NCBI RefSeq assembly: GCF_001279775.1
Contig: NZ_LGDG01000100.1
Span: 34,930 to 98,929 of the forward strand
DNA length: 64,000 bases
Direction: 5' to 3'
Source: Streptomyces sp. MMG1533
GTDB lineage: Bacteria > Actinomycetota > Actinomycetes > Streptomycetales > Streptomycetaceae
Numbering within the stretch: the first letter of the stretch is position 1; each line of letters begins with the position of its first letter. Under the pieces are notes generated by a model. It searched no databases. It saw only the letters and a program-made list of their open reading frames with translations, and was not told the DNA's origin. Both the position numbers and the translations under genes were made by a program. Shown in pieces: positions 15,882-24,075 of the stretch.

Positions 15882-17491
15882 CGAGGGCTGAGCGCGCGTT
15901 CCTTGTCGTCTGCGAGGCGCAGTTGCAGCCAGATCGAGAGCCGGTCGTCGGGCTGATCGAGCGGCAGGCCGAACAGTTCGGTGGTGCGGCGCAGGCGGTA
16001 TCGAAGCGTGTTGGTGTGCACGCTTAGTCGCGCCGCCGCTTCGGCCACGTTGCCCACCGCCTCCAGCCAGGCGAGAAGGGAGTCGGCGAAGTCCGTACCG
16101 TGCTCGGCGTCGTGGGCGACCAGGGCGGCCACACTCGGGTGGCGCAGGCGCGGTTCGGCGGCGAGTTCGTCGCGCACCCGGGCCAGCAGTAGCCGCGCCT
16201 GTACGTCGGCCAGTGCGGCCACGCGGGGTGCGTCGGGGTGAGCGGTGGTCACCCTGAGGATGTCGTCCACCTCCCGGCGCATCGCCGGAAGCGCTGCCGG
16301 GTCCGTCTCGGTGGGGGCGACCGCCGCCCGTACGAAGTCGCCGAAGGAGTCGCGGAGCGCGGCGAGCACGCTGTGGGCCAGCCGCGTCGCGGCCGGGGAG
16401 CCGCCGCCCGGCAGCAGAACGTAGATGGCTCGCGAGGTCGTGGCGATGCTCGCGTCCGGGCGGAACGGCACGATGTGGCGGGTCAGGGCATTTCCGAGGT
16501 GTGCGGTCAGCGCGAGCAGGCCCGCCGCGTCGGTGGAGGCGGCGAAGGCGAGAAGGCCGAGCTCGGCCCGTGGAGGGATGGACAACCGGAAGGTCGTCTC
16601 GTGCGTGGCCCACAGGCCCTCCAGCGCGCCCAGCAGCGCGCTCTCGCGCTTTTGGAGCTCGAGTTCGTTCGCGTTGCGGTTGCGCAGGATGTGCAGTGCC
16701 GCCATCCGTGCGCAGTCGGCCAGTGCCTTCTCTCCTTCGGCGCTGATGCCCTGGGGGCCTTCGACCGCCCAGATGGTGCCGAGGGGCTGCGTTCCGGCCT
16801 TGATGGCGACGGCCGCGCGCGGCAGGACGCCGAGTGCCTCGGGGAAACGGACCACCCCGTCGGAGCCGAGCACGGTGCGATAGCGCTCGAGGTTGTGGTC
16901 GATCTCCGGAACCCTGCGGCTCAGAATCCCTTCCCGGCGCAGGGAGTCGATGCGCTGGTCCGGCGATGACGAATAGGCCATCACCCGACGGTCCAGGTCC
17001 TCGATCGCCACTGATCCGCCGATGACGGCACCGGCCGCGTTCGCGAGGGTGAACAGCCCCTCCTCGATGCCGCCCGTCGGTTCGCCGCCCACACCTTGCG
17101 AGCCCAGAACGGACAGCAGAAGAGCGTCGAGGTGGCGCCAGGAGATCTCGTCGGCCGCGGCGAAAAGCGCGAGCCCGCGGAGCGACGCCTCTGCGACGAC
17201 GTCGGCGGTGTCCGCCCCCCTCACCTTCAGCACCATGGCGCAGTACCCCCGGCCGGCGGCGTCCCGTACGAGCTGGGTCGCCGCGGGCTGGTCGGGCTGG
17301 AGTCCCGGCACGATCAGGAGCTGGTCCGCGCCCGCGGGCAGGGGGTCGGCGGGGTCGTGCAGGACGGTCCCCCGCACGGGCTGTTCCGGCCCGTGCGGTA
17401 CGGCCAGCGCGGTGAGGACCGGCGATCCGATGGTCTCGACGAGGCGGCCGAGGGTGACGACCCCGTCGTTCGTCCGATCCGACAACCACAT
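15878..17491 (-). CDS. PucR/CdaR-family transcriptional regulator
   Basis: 537-residue regulator with a C-terminal PucR-type helix-turn-helix (SVHTNTLRYRLRRTTELFG, near residue 490). An N-terminal PucR-like ligand domain (~10-130) and a GAF/CdaR-like middle precede it. Such proteins control use of purines, amino acids, polyamines or sugar acids. It is divergent from the ABC transporter operon across 154 bp and is therefore the likely local regulator of that operon. The ATG at 17491 is well placed. Its stop overlaps the start of the small antitoxin-like gene downstream. Confidence 0.9.
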   Translation of the reverse strand: MWLSDRTNDGVVTLGRLVETIGSPVLTALAVPHGPEQPVRGTVLHDPADPLPAGADQLLIVPGLQPDQPAATQLVRDAAGRGYCAMVLKVRGADTADVVAEASLRGLALFAAADEISWRHLDALLLSVLGSQGVGGEPTGGIEEGLFTLANAAGAVIGGSVAIEDLDRRVMAYSSSPDQRIDSLRREGILSRRVPEIDHNLERYRTVLGSDGVVRFPEALGVLPRAAVAIKAGTQPLGTIWAVEGPQGISAEGEKALADCARMAALHILRNRNANELELQKRESALLGALEGLWATHETTFRLSIPPRAELGLLAFAASTDAAGLLALTAHLGNALTRHIVPFRPDASIATTSRAIYVLLPGGGSPAATRLAHSVLAALRDSFGDFVRAAVAPTETDPAALPAMRREVDDILRVTTAHPDAPRVAALADVQARLLLARVRDELAAEPRLRHPSVAALVAHDAEHGTDFADSLLAWLEAVGNVAEAAARLSVHTNTLRYRLRRTTELFGLPLDQPDDRLSIWLQLRLADDKERALSPR

Positions 17492-17496
17492 GCCGA

Positions 17497-17516
17497 AATC
17501 CTAGGCCAATCGGATT
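17497..17516. promoter_or_regulatory. Candidate operator between the PucR gene and the ABC operon
   Basis: Imperfect palindromic segment aatcc-N10-ggatt (17497-17501 and 17512-17516) with a nested ccta...tagg pair. It lies 6 bp upstream of the PucR gene ATG inside the 154-bp divergent promoter region. The position fits autoregulation. The motif has not been matched to a known PucR site. Confidence 0.35.
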
Positions 17517-17645
17517 AGGACGGCCAGCGTGTGCGGATTGAAGAATTCCCCGCAACAGCTCGCACCGGGCTTCCGGCATTCGCCTTTCGGTGCCCCTGTT
17601 CATCGTTCATCCCCCGAAGTTCACCCCCCGAATTGGAGACCTCAC

Positions 17646-18551
17646 ATGGTCAGAGTTCGCCTTGCCGCCGCGATCGCGGCGGTCACCGCGGGAACGCTCC
17701 TCACCGCCTGTAGCGGCGCATCGGACACCTCCACGAAGCAGACGGCGGCCACGGCGACCGTCGCGCGCGACGCCAGGGCGGCCAAGCTGCTGCCCGCACG
17801 TTTCAAGAGCGGGATCGACGTGGCCAGTGGCGTCTACGCGCCAATGGAAATGCTGGATTCCCAGCAGAAGTTCACCGGGTTCGACTACGACCTGGGGCAG
17901 GCGCTCGCCGCCAAGCTGGGCGTGTCGTTCAACTTCACGAACCAGGCGTTCGACAGCATCATCCCGTCACTCCAGTCCGGCAAGCACGACATCATCATGT
18001 ACGGGATGAACGACACGCCGGAGCGGCAGAAGAGTCTGTACTTCGTCGACTACTTCCACGCCGGCATGGACATCCTGGTGAAGAAGGGGAACCCCGAGAA
18101 GATCGGCAAGGTGCTCGACCTGTGCGGCAAGTCCGTGGCGGTCGCCAAGGCCACCACGCAGGCCGATCTCATGAGGTCCCAGGCATCGGCGTGCAAGGCC
18201 GCCGGGAAGAGCCCGATCACGGTGGTCGAGCTGCCCAGCGAGGGCGACGCCCTGGTCGCCGTCCGCGCCGGAAAGGCCACCGCCGACGTCCTGGACGCCG
18301 CCGTCGCCGAGTACAACGCCCGGACAGCGGGCAACGGCAAGGAGTTCGACGTCGTACGCGATCCGGCGCACCCCACGGGATACGCGCCCGTCTACACCGG
18401 CATCGGAGTGCTCCGCAAGGACCACGACCTCGTGCTCGCCCTCAAGTCGGCACTGGACTCGCTCGTCGAGGACGGCACCTACCGACAGCTCCTGAAGAAG
18501 TACGGCCTGACGTCCTATGGCGTCACGTCCGCGAAGGTGAACGCCGGATGA
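17646..18551 (+). CDS. Amino acid ABC transporter substrate-binding lipoprotein
   Basis: 301-residue family 3 solute-binding protein. The lipoprotein signal peptide ends in the lipobox LTAC (Cys ~22), so the mature protein is anchored outside the membrane. The SBP_bac_3 core spans residues ~50-290, with FTGFDYDLGQALAAKLGV and DIIMYGMNDTPERQK. Polar amino acids or related compounds are typical ligands. The ATG at 17646 is followed directly by the signal peptide. The 3' end overlaps the permease start (ATGA). Confidence 0.94.
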   Translation: MVRVRLAAAIAAVTAGTLLTACSGASDTSTKQTAATATVARDARAAKLLPARFKSGIDVASGVYAPMEMLDSQQKFTGFDYDLGQALAAKLGVSFNFTNQAFDSIIPSLQSGKHDIIMYGMNDTPERQKSLYFVDYFHAGMDILVKKGNPEKIGKVLDLCGKSVAVAKATTQADLMRSQASACKAAGKSPITVVELPSEGDALVAVRAGKATADVLDAAVAEYNARTAGNGKEFDVVRDPAHPTGYAPVYTGIGVLRKDHDLVLALKSALDSLVEDGTYRQLLKKYGLTSYGVTSAKVNAG

Positions 18552-19537
18552 CGGCCGCCCTGTCCGACCTCACCGCCGCAGGCGCTGCCAGGACGCATGA
18601 CGTGGCTGCCGCGCCCCGCCGCCACCCGGGGCGGTGGATCGCCGCCCTGGCACTGGGACTGCTGTGCACGGCCTGGGTGCTCTCGCTCTGGGGCAACCAC
18701 AACATCGACCACGCCACGATCGCCGACTTCCTCTTCGACGGACGGATCGTCCAGGGCGTCCTGCTCACGGTCGCGTTGACCGCCTGCTCGATGCTGCTGG
18801 CCACGGCGCTCGCCATCATGCTCGCGGTGATGCGGCTGTCCGCGAACCCCGTTCTGCGGGTGGTGTCATGGGCGTACACCTGGTTCTTCAGGGGTACGCC
18901 GCTGCTGGTCCAGATCGTGTTCTGGGGATATCTCGGCCTGCTGTACCAGAAGATCGGCCTCGGTATCCCCCTCACCTCGGTCCAGTTCTTCTCCGCGGAC
19001 ACCAACGTGATCGTCACGCCCTTCGTCGCCGGCCTGCTGGCCCTGGGGATGAACGAGGCCGCCTACGCATCCGAGATCGTCCGTGCCGGCCTGCTCTCCG
19101 TCGATCACGGCCAGGTCGAGGCGGCCCACTCGCTGGGCATGTCGCCCGCCTACACCCTGCGGCGCATCGTCGTACCCCAGGCCATGCGGGTGATCATCCC
19201 GCCGATGGGCAACGAGACGATCTCCATGCTCAAGAACACCGCCCTGCTCCAGCTGATCGCGGTGCCGGAGCTCTACACGCGGGCCAGCTGGATCTCCGCG
19301 CAGAACCTGAGCCAGGTGGAGCTGCTGATCGTCGCCAGCGCCTGGTACCTGGTGCTCACCTCGGTGCTCTCCGTACCGCAGTACTACCTCGAACGCCGCT
19401 ACGGCCGCGGCGCCCACCGCCACCTGCCGATGACACCGTGGCAGCAGGCCCGCCAGAGTGCCGGCCGACTCCGGACCCGCCTAGCGCAGGTCGCGCACGC
19501 CGGTCCCCGCAACGCCAGGACGGAGACGGGCACATGA
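18548..19537 (+). CDS. Amino acid ABC transporter permease (HisM/GlnP type)
   Basis: 329-residue membrane protein with about six helices. The BPD transporter domain carries an EAA loop near [10 protein letters not shown], preceded by [18 protein letters not shown]. It is single-copy here, so it probably works as a homodimer with the ATPase encoded next. The N-terminal ~30 residues and C-terminal ~45 residues are hydrophilic extensions. Start ATG overlaps the binding-protein stop; its own stop overlaps the ATPase start. Confidence 0.94.
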   Translation: MTAALSDLTAAGAARTHDVAAAPRRHPGRWIAALALGLLCTAWVLSLWGNHNIDHATIADFLFDGRIVQGVLLTVALTACSMLLATALAIMLAVMRLSANPVLRVVSWAYTWFFRGTPLLVQIVFWGYLGLLYQKIGLGIPLTSVQFFSADTNVIVTPFVAGLLALGMNEAAYASEIVRAGLLSVDHGQVEAAHSLGMSPAYTLRRIVVPQAMRVIIPPMGNETISMLKNTALLQLIAVPELYTRASWISAQNLSQVELLIVASAWYLVLTSVLSVPQYYLERRYGRGAHRHLPMTPWQQARQSAGRLRTRLAQVAHAGPRNARTETGT

Positions 19538-20319
19538 CCATCCAGAGCCTCGGCGGCCATCGGCCGCTGGTGGAAGCGCGAGGCGTCCGCAAGCAGTTCG
19601 GCGCGCTCCAGGTACTCAAGGGAATCGATCTCGAAGTCGGGCGCGGAGAGGTGATGTGCCTGCTCGGCCCCTCCGGATCGGGCAAGTCGACCTTCCTGCG
19701 CTGCATCAACCACCTCGAAAGGGTCGACGGCGGACGCATCTACGTCGACGGCGAGTTGATGGGCTACCAGGAACACGGCTCCCGTGCCAGGGAGATGAAG
19801 CCGAAGCAGATCGCCGCCCAGCGCCGGAACATCGGCATGGTCTTCCAGCGGTTCAACCTGTTCCCCCACCTCACCGCCCTGGAGAACATCACCGAGGCTC
19901 CGGTCGGGGTAGCACACCGCAACCGGGCCGACGCGCGCTCACGCGGCATGGAACTGCTGCGGCAGGTCGGCCTCGCCGAGCACGCCGGGGCCTATCCGGC
20001 CCATCTGTCGGGCGGCCAGCAGCAGCGGGTCGCCATCGCCCGAGCGCTCGCGATGGAACCGAAACTGATGCTCTTCGACGAACCGACCTCCGCGCTGGAC
20101 CCCGAACTCGTCGGTGACGTCCTGGCCGTGATGCGCGACCTGGCGAGGAGCGGAATGACGATGATCGTGGTGACCCATGAGATCGGCTTCGCCCGAGAAG
20201 TGGCGGACCAGGTCGTCTTCATGGACGACGGCATCGTCGTCGAGTCGGGTGCGCCCTCCCAGGTCATCAGTGATCCGCAGCACGAGCGGACGAGGGTCTT
20301 CCTCGACAGCGTCCTGTGA
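19534..20319 (+). CDS. Amino acid ABC transporter ATP-binding protein (GlnQ type)
   Basis: 261-residue ABC ATPase with every core motif: Walker [11 protein letters not shown]-loop [11 protein letters not shown], signature [15 protein letters not shown], Walker [13 protein letters not shown] and switch His in VTHE. It powers the permease encoded immediately upstream. The overlap ATGA with the permease gene shows tight operon structure. The amidotransferase gene starts 45 bp downstream. Confidence 0.96.
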   Translation: MTIQSLGGHRPLVEARGVRKQFGALQVLKGIDLEVGRGEVMCLLGPSGSGKSTFLRCINHLERVDGGRIYVDGELMGYQEHGSRAREMKPKQIAAQRRNIGMVFQRFNLFPHLTALENITEAPVGVAHRNRADARSRGMELLRQVGLAEHAGAYPAHLSGGQQQRVAIARALAMEPKLMLFDEPTSALDPELVGDVLAVMRDLARSGMTMIVVTHEIGFAREVADQVVFMDDGIVVESGAPSQVISDPQHERTRVFLDSVL

Positions 20320-20364
20320 CCGCGCCCCCACCCCTTCGCACCACACCGAGAGGGACCGAACCCT

Positions 20365-21141
20365 GTGTTTGACGTCGTTCGCCGGCCGGTGATCGCGGTA
20401 ACGGCCGGGAGGGATCTGCCCCTCCGCCCGTCTGCCCTGAGGCTGGCCGAGAGCTGTGTGCGTACGCTGACGAACTCCGGCGCCGTGCCGGTCGTGCTCG
20501 TGCCCGGCATGGACGCCACCGCGGTCCGTCAGGTGCTGGATACCGTCGACGGTCTGCTTCTGCCGGGCGGAGTGGACGCGGCCGACCCGCATCCGCGCCA
20601 CTTCGGTGAGGAGCTACGGCCCGAGACGGTCGTCGACGAGGACCTCGACGCGCTGGAGATCACCGCGATCGACTGCGCGACCGCCTCGGAGATGCCCGTA
20701 CTCGGTGTCTGCCGAGGCTGCCAGATCCTCAACGTGGCCCTCGGCGGCAGCCTGATCCAGCATCTGGCGCCGGGCGAGGTGAACCATCTTCAAGACCTCC
20801 GGTCGCATCCCGAGGCCCACGAACTCCGGCTCGAACCGGGTTCCCGCCTGGCTGAGTTGTCCGGGTCACGAGTGCTTCGGGTGAACAGCCTGCACCATCA
20901 GGCCATCGCCCGCACCGCCCCGGCGCTGAGGGTGGTCGGCACGGCCGAGGACGGTGTCGTGGAAGCCGTCGAGGCGACCGACCCCGATCGGTGGATCGTC
21001 GGAGTCCAGTACCACCCGGAGGAGTTGACCGACCGACCGGCACACCGCCGGCTCTTCGACGACTTCGTCTCCCACTGCGCCCGGTACGCGGCCGAACGGC
21101 AGCCGGTCCGGCGAGAGTTCGCAAGAAAGCAGACCCCATGA
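20365..21141 (+). CDS. Class I glutamine amidotransferase-like gamma-glutamyl hydrolase (PuuD type)
   Basis: 258-residue peptidase C26-type protein. The nucleophile elbow GVCRGCQILNVALGGSLIQ contains the catalytic Cys, and VQYHPEEL carries the catalytic His and Glu. The nearest functional model is gamma-glutamyl-GABA hydrolase PuuD, which removes glutamate from a gamma-glutamylated amine. No gamma-glutamyl ligase (PuuA) is in the operon, so the substrate may be imported already gamma-glutamylated. The GTG start at 20365 was chosen from the family N-terminus. The stop overlaps the next ATG. Confidence 0.88.
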   Translation: MFDVVRRPVIAVTAGRDLPLRPSALRLAESCVRTLTNSGAVPVVLVPGMDATAVRQVLDTVDGLLLPGGVDAADPHPRHFGEELRPETVVDEDLDALEITAIDCATASEMPVLGVCRGCQILNVALGGSLIQHLAPGEVNHLQDLRSHPEAHELRLEPGSRLAELSGSRVLRVNSLHHQAIARTAPALRVVGTAEDGVVEAVEATDPDRWIVGVQYHPEELTDRPAHRRLFDDFVSHCARYAAERQPVRREFARKQTP

Positions 21142-22445
21142 CGAACGTGAACGCTTCCGCGGCCGAACGACGTGAACGAATCCTGCGCGCTGCCGTGGTT
21201 CAGGGCCTCGTCGAACCCGACGATGCCGTCCTGGCCGCTTTCGTCGACCTCGACGGCGTCGCCGCGAGCGTCGCGGCCCTCCATGCGGCCTTCCCGGACA
21301 CCGTGAGCGTCCTGCACACCTTCGCGGCGAAGGCGAACTGCCTGGTTCCCGTGCTGGAGGAACTGCGTACCCTCGGCATGGGCTGCGAGGTGGCCAGCGC
21401 CGGCGAACTCGCTCAGGCCCTGGCTGCCGGATTCGCGCCGGAGCAGATCGTCTTCGACTCCCCGGCCAAGACCCGCTCGGAGTTGACGCAGGCTCTTGAG
21501 CTGGGTGTCGCGGTGAACGCCGACAACTTCCAGGAACTCGCCCGCATCGACGAGATCCTCGCGTCCCGTCCCTCCGCCTCCCGGATCGGCGTACGCCTCA
21601 ACCCCCAGGTCGGAGGCGGCGAGATAGCGGAGATGAGCACAGCCACCGCGACCTCCAAGTTCGGCATCCCACTGGAAGACGACGGAAGCCGCGGGCGCCT
21701 CCTGGAGGCGTACCGCGCTCGCCCCTGGCTGACCTGGGTCCACGCACATGTCGGTTCGCAGGGCTGCCCGCTGGAACTGATCGCCGAGGGCATCGCCCAG
21801 GCCGTGGCGTTCGCGGACGAGGTCAACCTGAAGCTGGGCCGACGCCAGGTGACCGGCATCGACATCGGCGGCGGCCTCCCCGTCAACTTCCTCGACGACG
21901 AGACCACTCCCGCCTTCGAGGAGTACGTCAAGTGTCTTCAGGCCCATGTGCCCGCCCTGTTCAGCGGCGAGTACCGGATCGTCACCGAGTTCGGCCGGTC
22001 CCTCCTTGCCAAGAACGGGTTCACCGCCGCCTGTGTGGAATACACGAAGACCTCCGGCGGACGCCCCATCGCCATCACCCACGCCGGCGCCCAGGTGGCG
22101 ACCCGCACGGTGTTCATGCCGTCGTCCTGGCCACTGCGGCTCACCGCACACTGCCCCGACGGGAGCCTCAAGACAGGTGAACCGGTATCCCAGGACATCG
22201 CCGGCCCCTGCTGCTTCGCCGGCGACCTGCTCGCCCGGGCCCGTCCGCTGCCGATGCTCGCGCCCGGCGACATCGTCTCCCTCCTCGACACCGGCGCGTA
22301 CTACTCCTCCACCCCCTTCCACTACAACAGCCTTCCCGACCCCGCCGTCCATGGAGTGCGCATCGATCCGCAGGGGAACATCGAGTTCCTGCCGCTGCGA
22401 CCCGCGGAGACCATCCGGCACGTCCTCGCACGGACCGGCTGGTGA
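21138..22445 (+). CDS. Y4yA-type PLP-dependent decarboxylase (group IV, diaminopimelate decarboxylase-like)
   Basis: 435-residue fold-type III PLP enzyme. The PLP lysine lies in TFAAKAN (residues ~59-65), and the phosphate-binding glycine loop is GIDIGGGLPV. The C-terminal barrel has DTGAYYSSTPFHYNSLP in place of the usual DAP decarboxylase ending, which fits the Y4yA subfamily named after a Rhizobium protein. The substrate is unknown. Last gene of the importer-hydrolase-decarboxylase operon. It likely removes CO2 from an amino acid set free by the upstream hydrolase, though racemisation is possible. Confidence 0.82.
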   Translation: MTNVNASAAERRERILRAAVVQGLVEPDDAVLAAFVDLDGVAASVAALHAAFPDTVSVLHTFAAKANCLVPVLEELRTLGMGCEVASAGELAQALAAGFAPEQIVFDSPAKTRSELTQALELGVAVNADNFQELARIDEILASRPSASRIGVRLNPQVGGGEIAEMSTATATSKFGIPLEDDGSRGRLLEAYRARPWLTWVHAHVGSQGCPLELIAEGIAQAVAFADEVNLKLGRRQVTGIDIGGGLPVNFLDDETTPAFEEYVKCLQAHVPALFSGEYRIVTEFGRSLLAKNGFTAACVEYTKTSGGRPIAITHAGAQVATRTVFMPSSWPLRLTAHCPDGSLKTGEPVSQDIAGPCCFAGDLLARARPLPMLAPGDIVSLLDTGAYYSSTPFHYNSLPDPAVHGVRIDPQGNIEFLPLRPAETIRHVLARTGW

Positions 22446-22515
22446 ACGGCGCGTTCGCGGAACTGGAAGGCGTGCCGGTCGGCCGGTCGGCCCGAGGGGA
22501 GCGAAATGCCGGCCA

Positions 22516-22639
22516 CGTAGGCGCTGAACCGTTCGATGCCGACCTGTTCGAGCCGTGCTGATTCTGTGCTGACCTGGATCTCTTGGACGCTCGTTTCCGC
22601 AGGTGGGAGCGCTGCGGTGAACGTTCCGCTTCAACGTCT
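22516..22639 (+). repeat. 124-bp direct repeat, right copy
   Basis: Partner of 14461-14584, same strand, equal length, 11 mismatches by eye. It begins 70 bp after the decarboxylase stop and runs into an IS3-like relic. The first and last 20 bp are the best conserved parts. Together the copies define an 8.2-kb block that could have been gained, moved or amplified by recombination between them. Confidence 0.85.
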
Positions 22640-22685
22640 GGCGGGCGACCTTGGCACCGCGTCGCTGATCTGGCGAACGTACAGG

Positions 22686-22808
22686 TCAGAAGGGGTCCGG
22701 CTGTTCGAGGCCGGGCCCGTGTGCCGGCTGCTCGGCTGGTCCGAGTCGACCTGCTGCGCCCGCAAGCAGCGGCCGAGGCCGGCCCGGAAGCTCCGTGACG
22801 GGCAGCTC
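22686..22808 (+). pseudogene. IS3-family transposase (OrfB) N-terminal remnant
   Basis: One frame reads GVRLFEAGPVCRLLGWSEST, then CCARKQRPRPARKLRDGQL. This is the start of IS3-type OrfB proteins, in which F-x-V-x-x-x-C-R-x-L-G-x-S-x-S-x-Y-x-x-R precedes RPPSARxxRD. Only ~41 residues survive, and no DDE catalytic core follows. The rest of the gap up to 23096 holds no gene, only short G/C-rich repeats such as cgcatggcctgcgggaag around 22970-23000. Confidence 0.6.
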
Positions 22809-23096
22809 ATGCCGCTGGGCGGTGGGTCGTGTGCGGCGGGCGAGTGGGGCGAGTGCGGCAACAGGGGTGCGGCCAAGGGTTGGCCGGCTCCGCCGAGGCC
22901 GGCCAGCCTTCCCCAAGCGAGGTGGCGACGATCGCTGTGGCCGCTGCGGCGGCTTCCGTGGCGGGGAAGCGCATGGCCTGCGGGAAGCGCACCGCCTGCG
23001 GGATCCGCGCCTGCCCTCCCCTGGGCGCCGGTCGCCCCCGCGCTGATCCGTCCCCGGCCCGTCAGCGCGTCCCTGCCGACCGGACCGGAGACCGGA

Positions 23097-23942
23097 TCAC
23101 CTGGCGACGAAGACCACTCGGAACATCTTCGGCCACCATTTGCCGGTGAGCAGGAACTCATCGGTGCCGGGGACGGCGGCGATGCCGTTCAGCACCTCGG
23201 CGTGCTGCTGCTCCTTCGAGGTCAACAGACCTGAGGCATCGATCTGAGCGGTCACCGCGCCGGTGCCCGCGTCGACGCGCACGATCCGGTGGGAGGGCCA
23301 GACATTGGCGTACACACTGTCGCCCACGCATTCCAGCTCGTTGAGCTTCGGCACCGGACGGCCGTGGAGGGTGACGACGAGTTCCCCGGTCGGGGCCAGC
23401 GTCCGCGGGTCCCGGAAGGTCAGCCGGGCGGAACCGTCACTGGTGACCAGCCGCCCGCGCCCCGGCTGGTGGCATACCCCCCAGCCCTCCTGCGCGTAGG
23501 GGAGACGACGCAGCTCGGCCAGGGTTCCGGCGTCCCGTTCGATCGCGGTGTGGTCCCGCCAGGTCAACTGCCACAGCGTCGGTCCGAGGACGGTGACCCC
23601 CTCCCCGAACAGCGGTGCCGGCAAGTCGGCGCGGGCGGTGGGAGGCCGGCCGGGCGGGCCCACACGGATCGACGACTCGCCGACCATGCCCGTCCCCTCG
23701 TAGAGCGTTCGCCCGGCCATCTCGAGGCCCTGTGTGTAGGCCTTCGGGTCATGGGGCAGGACGTCGAGGACCCTGACGCCGAGTTGCTCGACCCGCCCCG
23801 CGGCAGACCCGGCCGCGGCCTGCGTTCGCACCGGTGAGCGCCCGTCAGCCCCGCACGACGTAAGCAGTGTCGCGCCCACCAGGGCCGCGGCCGCGATGGC
23901 CGGGAGCATCAGGAGCCCACGTGTCCGTGCGGACCGCGCCAT
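23097..23942 (-). CDS. Glutaminyl-peptide cyclotransferase, lipoprotein
   Basis: 281-residue glutamine cyclotransferase of the bacterial/plant beta-propeller type, which converts N-terminal glutamine to pyroglutamate. Signature segments are AYTQGLEM, LNELECVGDSVYANVWPS and the C-terminal LNGIA region. The N-terminus is a signal peptide ending in lipobox LTSC (Cys ~30), so it should be anchored outside the membrane. An in-frame ATG at 24041 exists, but ATG 23942 gives a clean signal peptide. Located just before the glycan locus on the same strand as the BY-kinase gene. Confidence 0.86.
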   Translation of the reverse strand: MARSARTRGLLMLPAIAAAALVGATLLTSCGADGRSPVRTQAAAGSAAGRVEQLGVRVLDVLPHDPKAYTQGLEMAGRTLYEGTGMVGESSIRVGPPGRPPTARADLPAPLFGEGVTVLGPTLWQLTWRDHTAIERDAGTLAELRRLPYAQEGWGVCHQPGRGRLVTSDGSARLTFRDPRTLAPTGELVVTLHGRPVPKLNELECVGDSVYANVWPSHRIVRVDAGTGAVTAQIDASGLLTSKEQQHAEVLNGIAAVPGTDEFLLTGKWWPKMFRVVFVAR

Positions 23943-24075
23943 CGGCCGGGAGACGCGAACCGCCGCGCCGGATTCCCGGCGCCTGCGAATGCCGGGCCGA
24001 CGGCGCGACGCCCGCCGGACGCCGACGCCCGGGCCGGCCATGCGGTCCCGGGCGTCCGCGGCGTCCCCCGTTCGC

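Noticed and set aside
22809..23096. Further coding sequence after the IS3 relic
   Set aside because: Open frames exist but are Gly/Arg/Pro-rich with no motif; the stretch seems to be non-coding debris.
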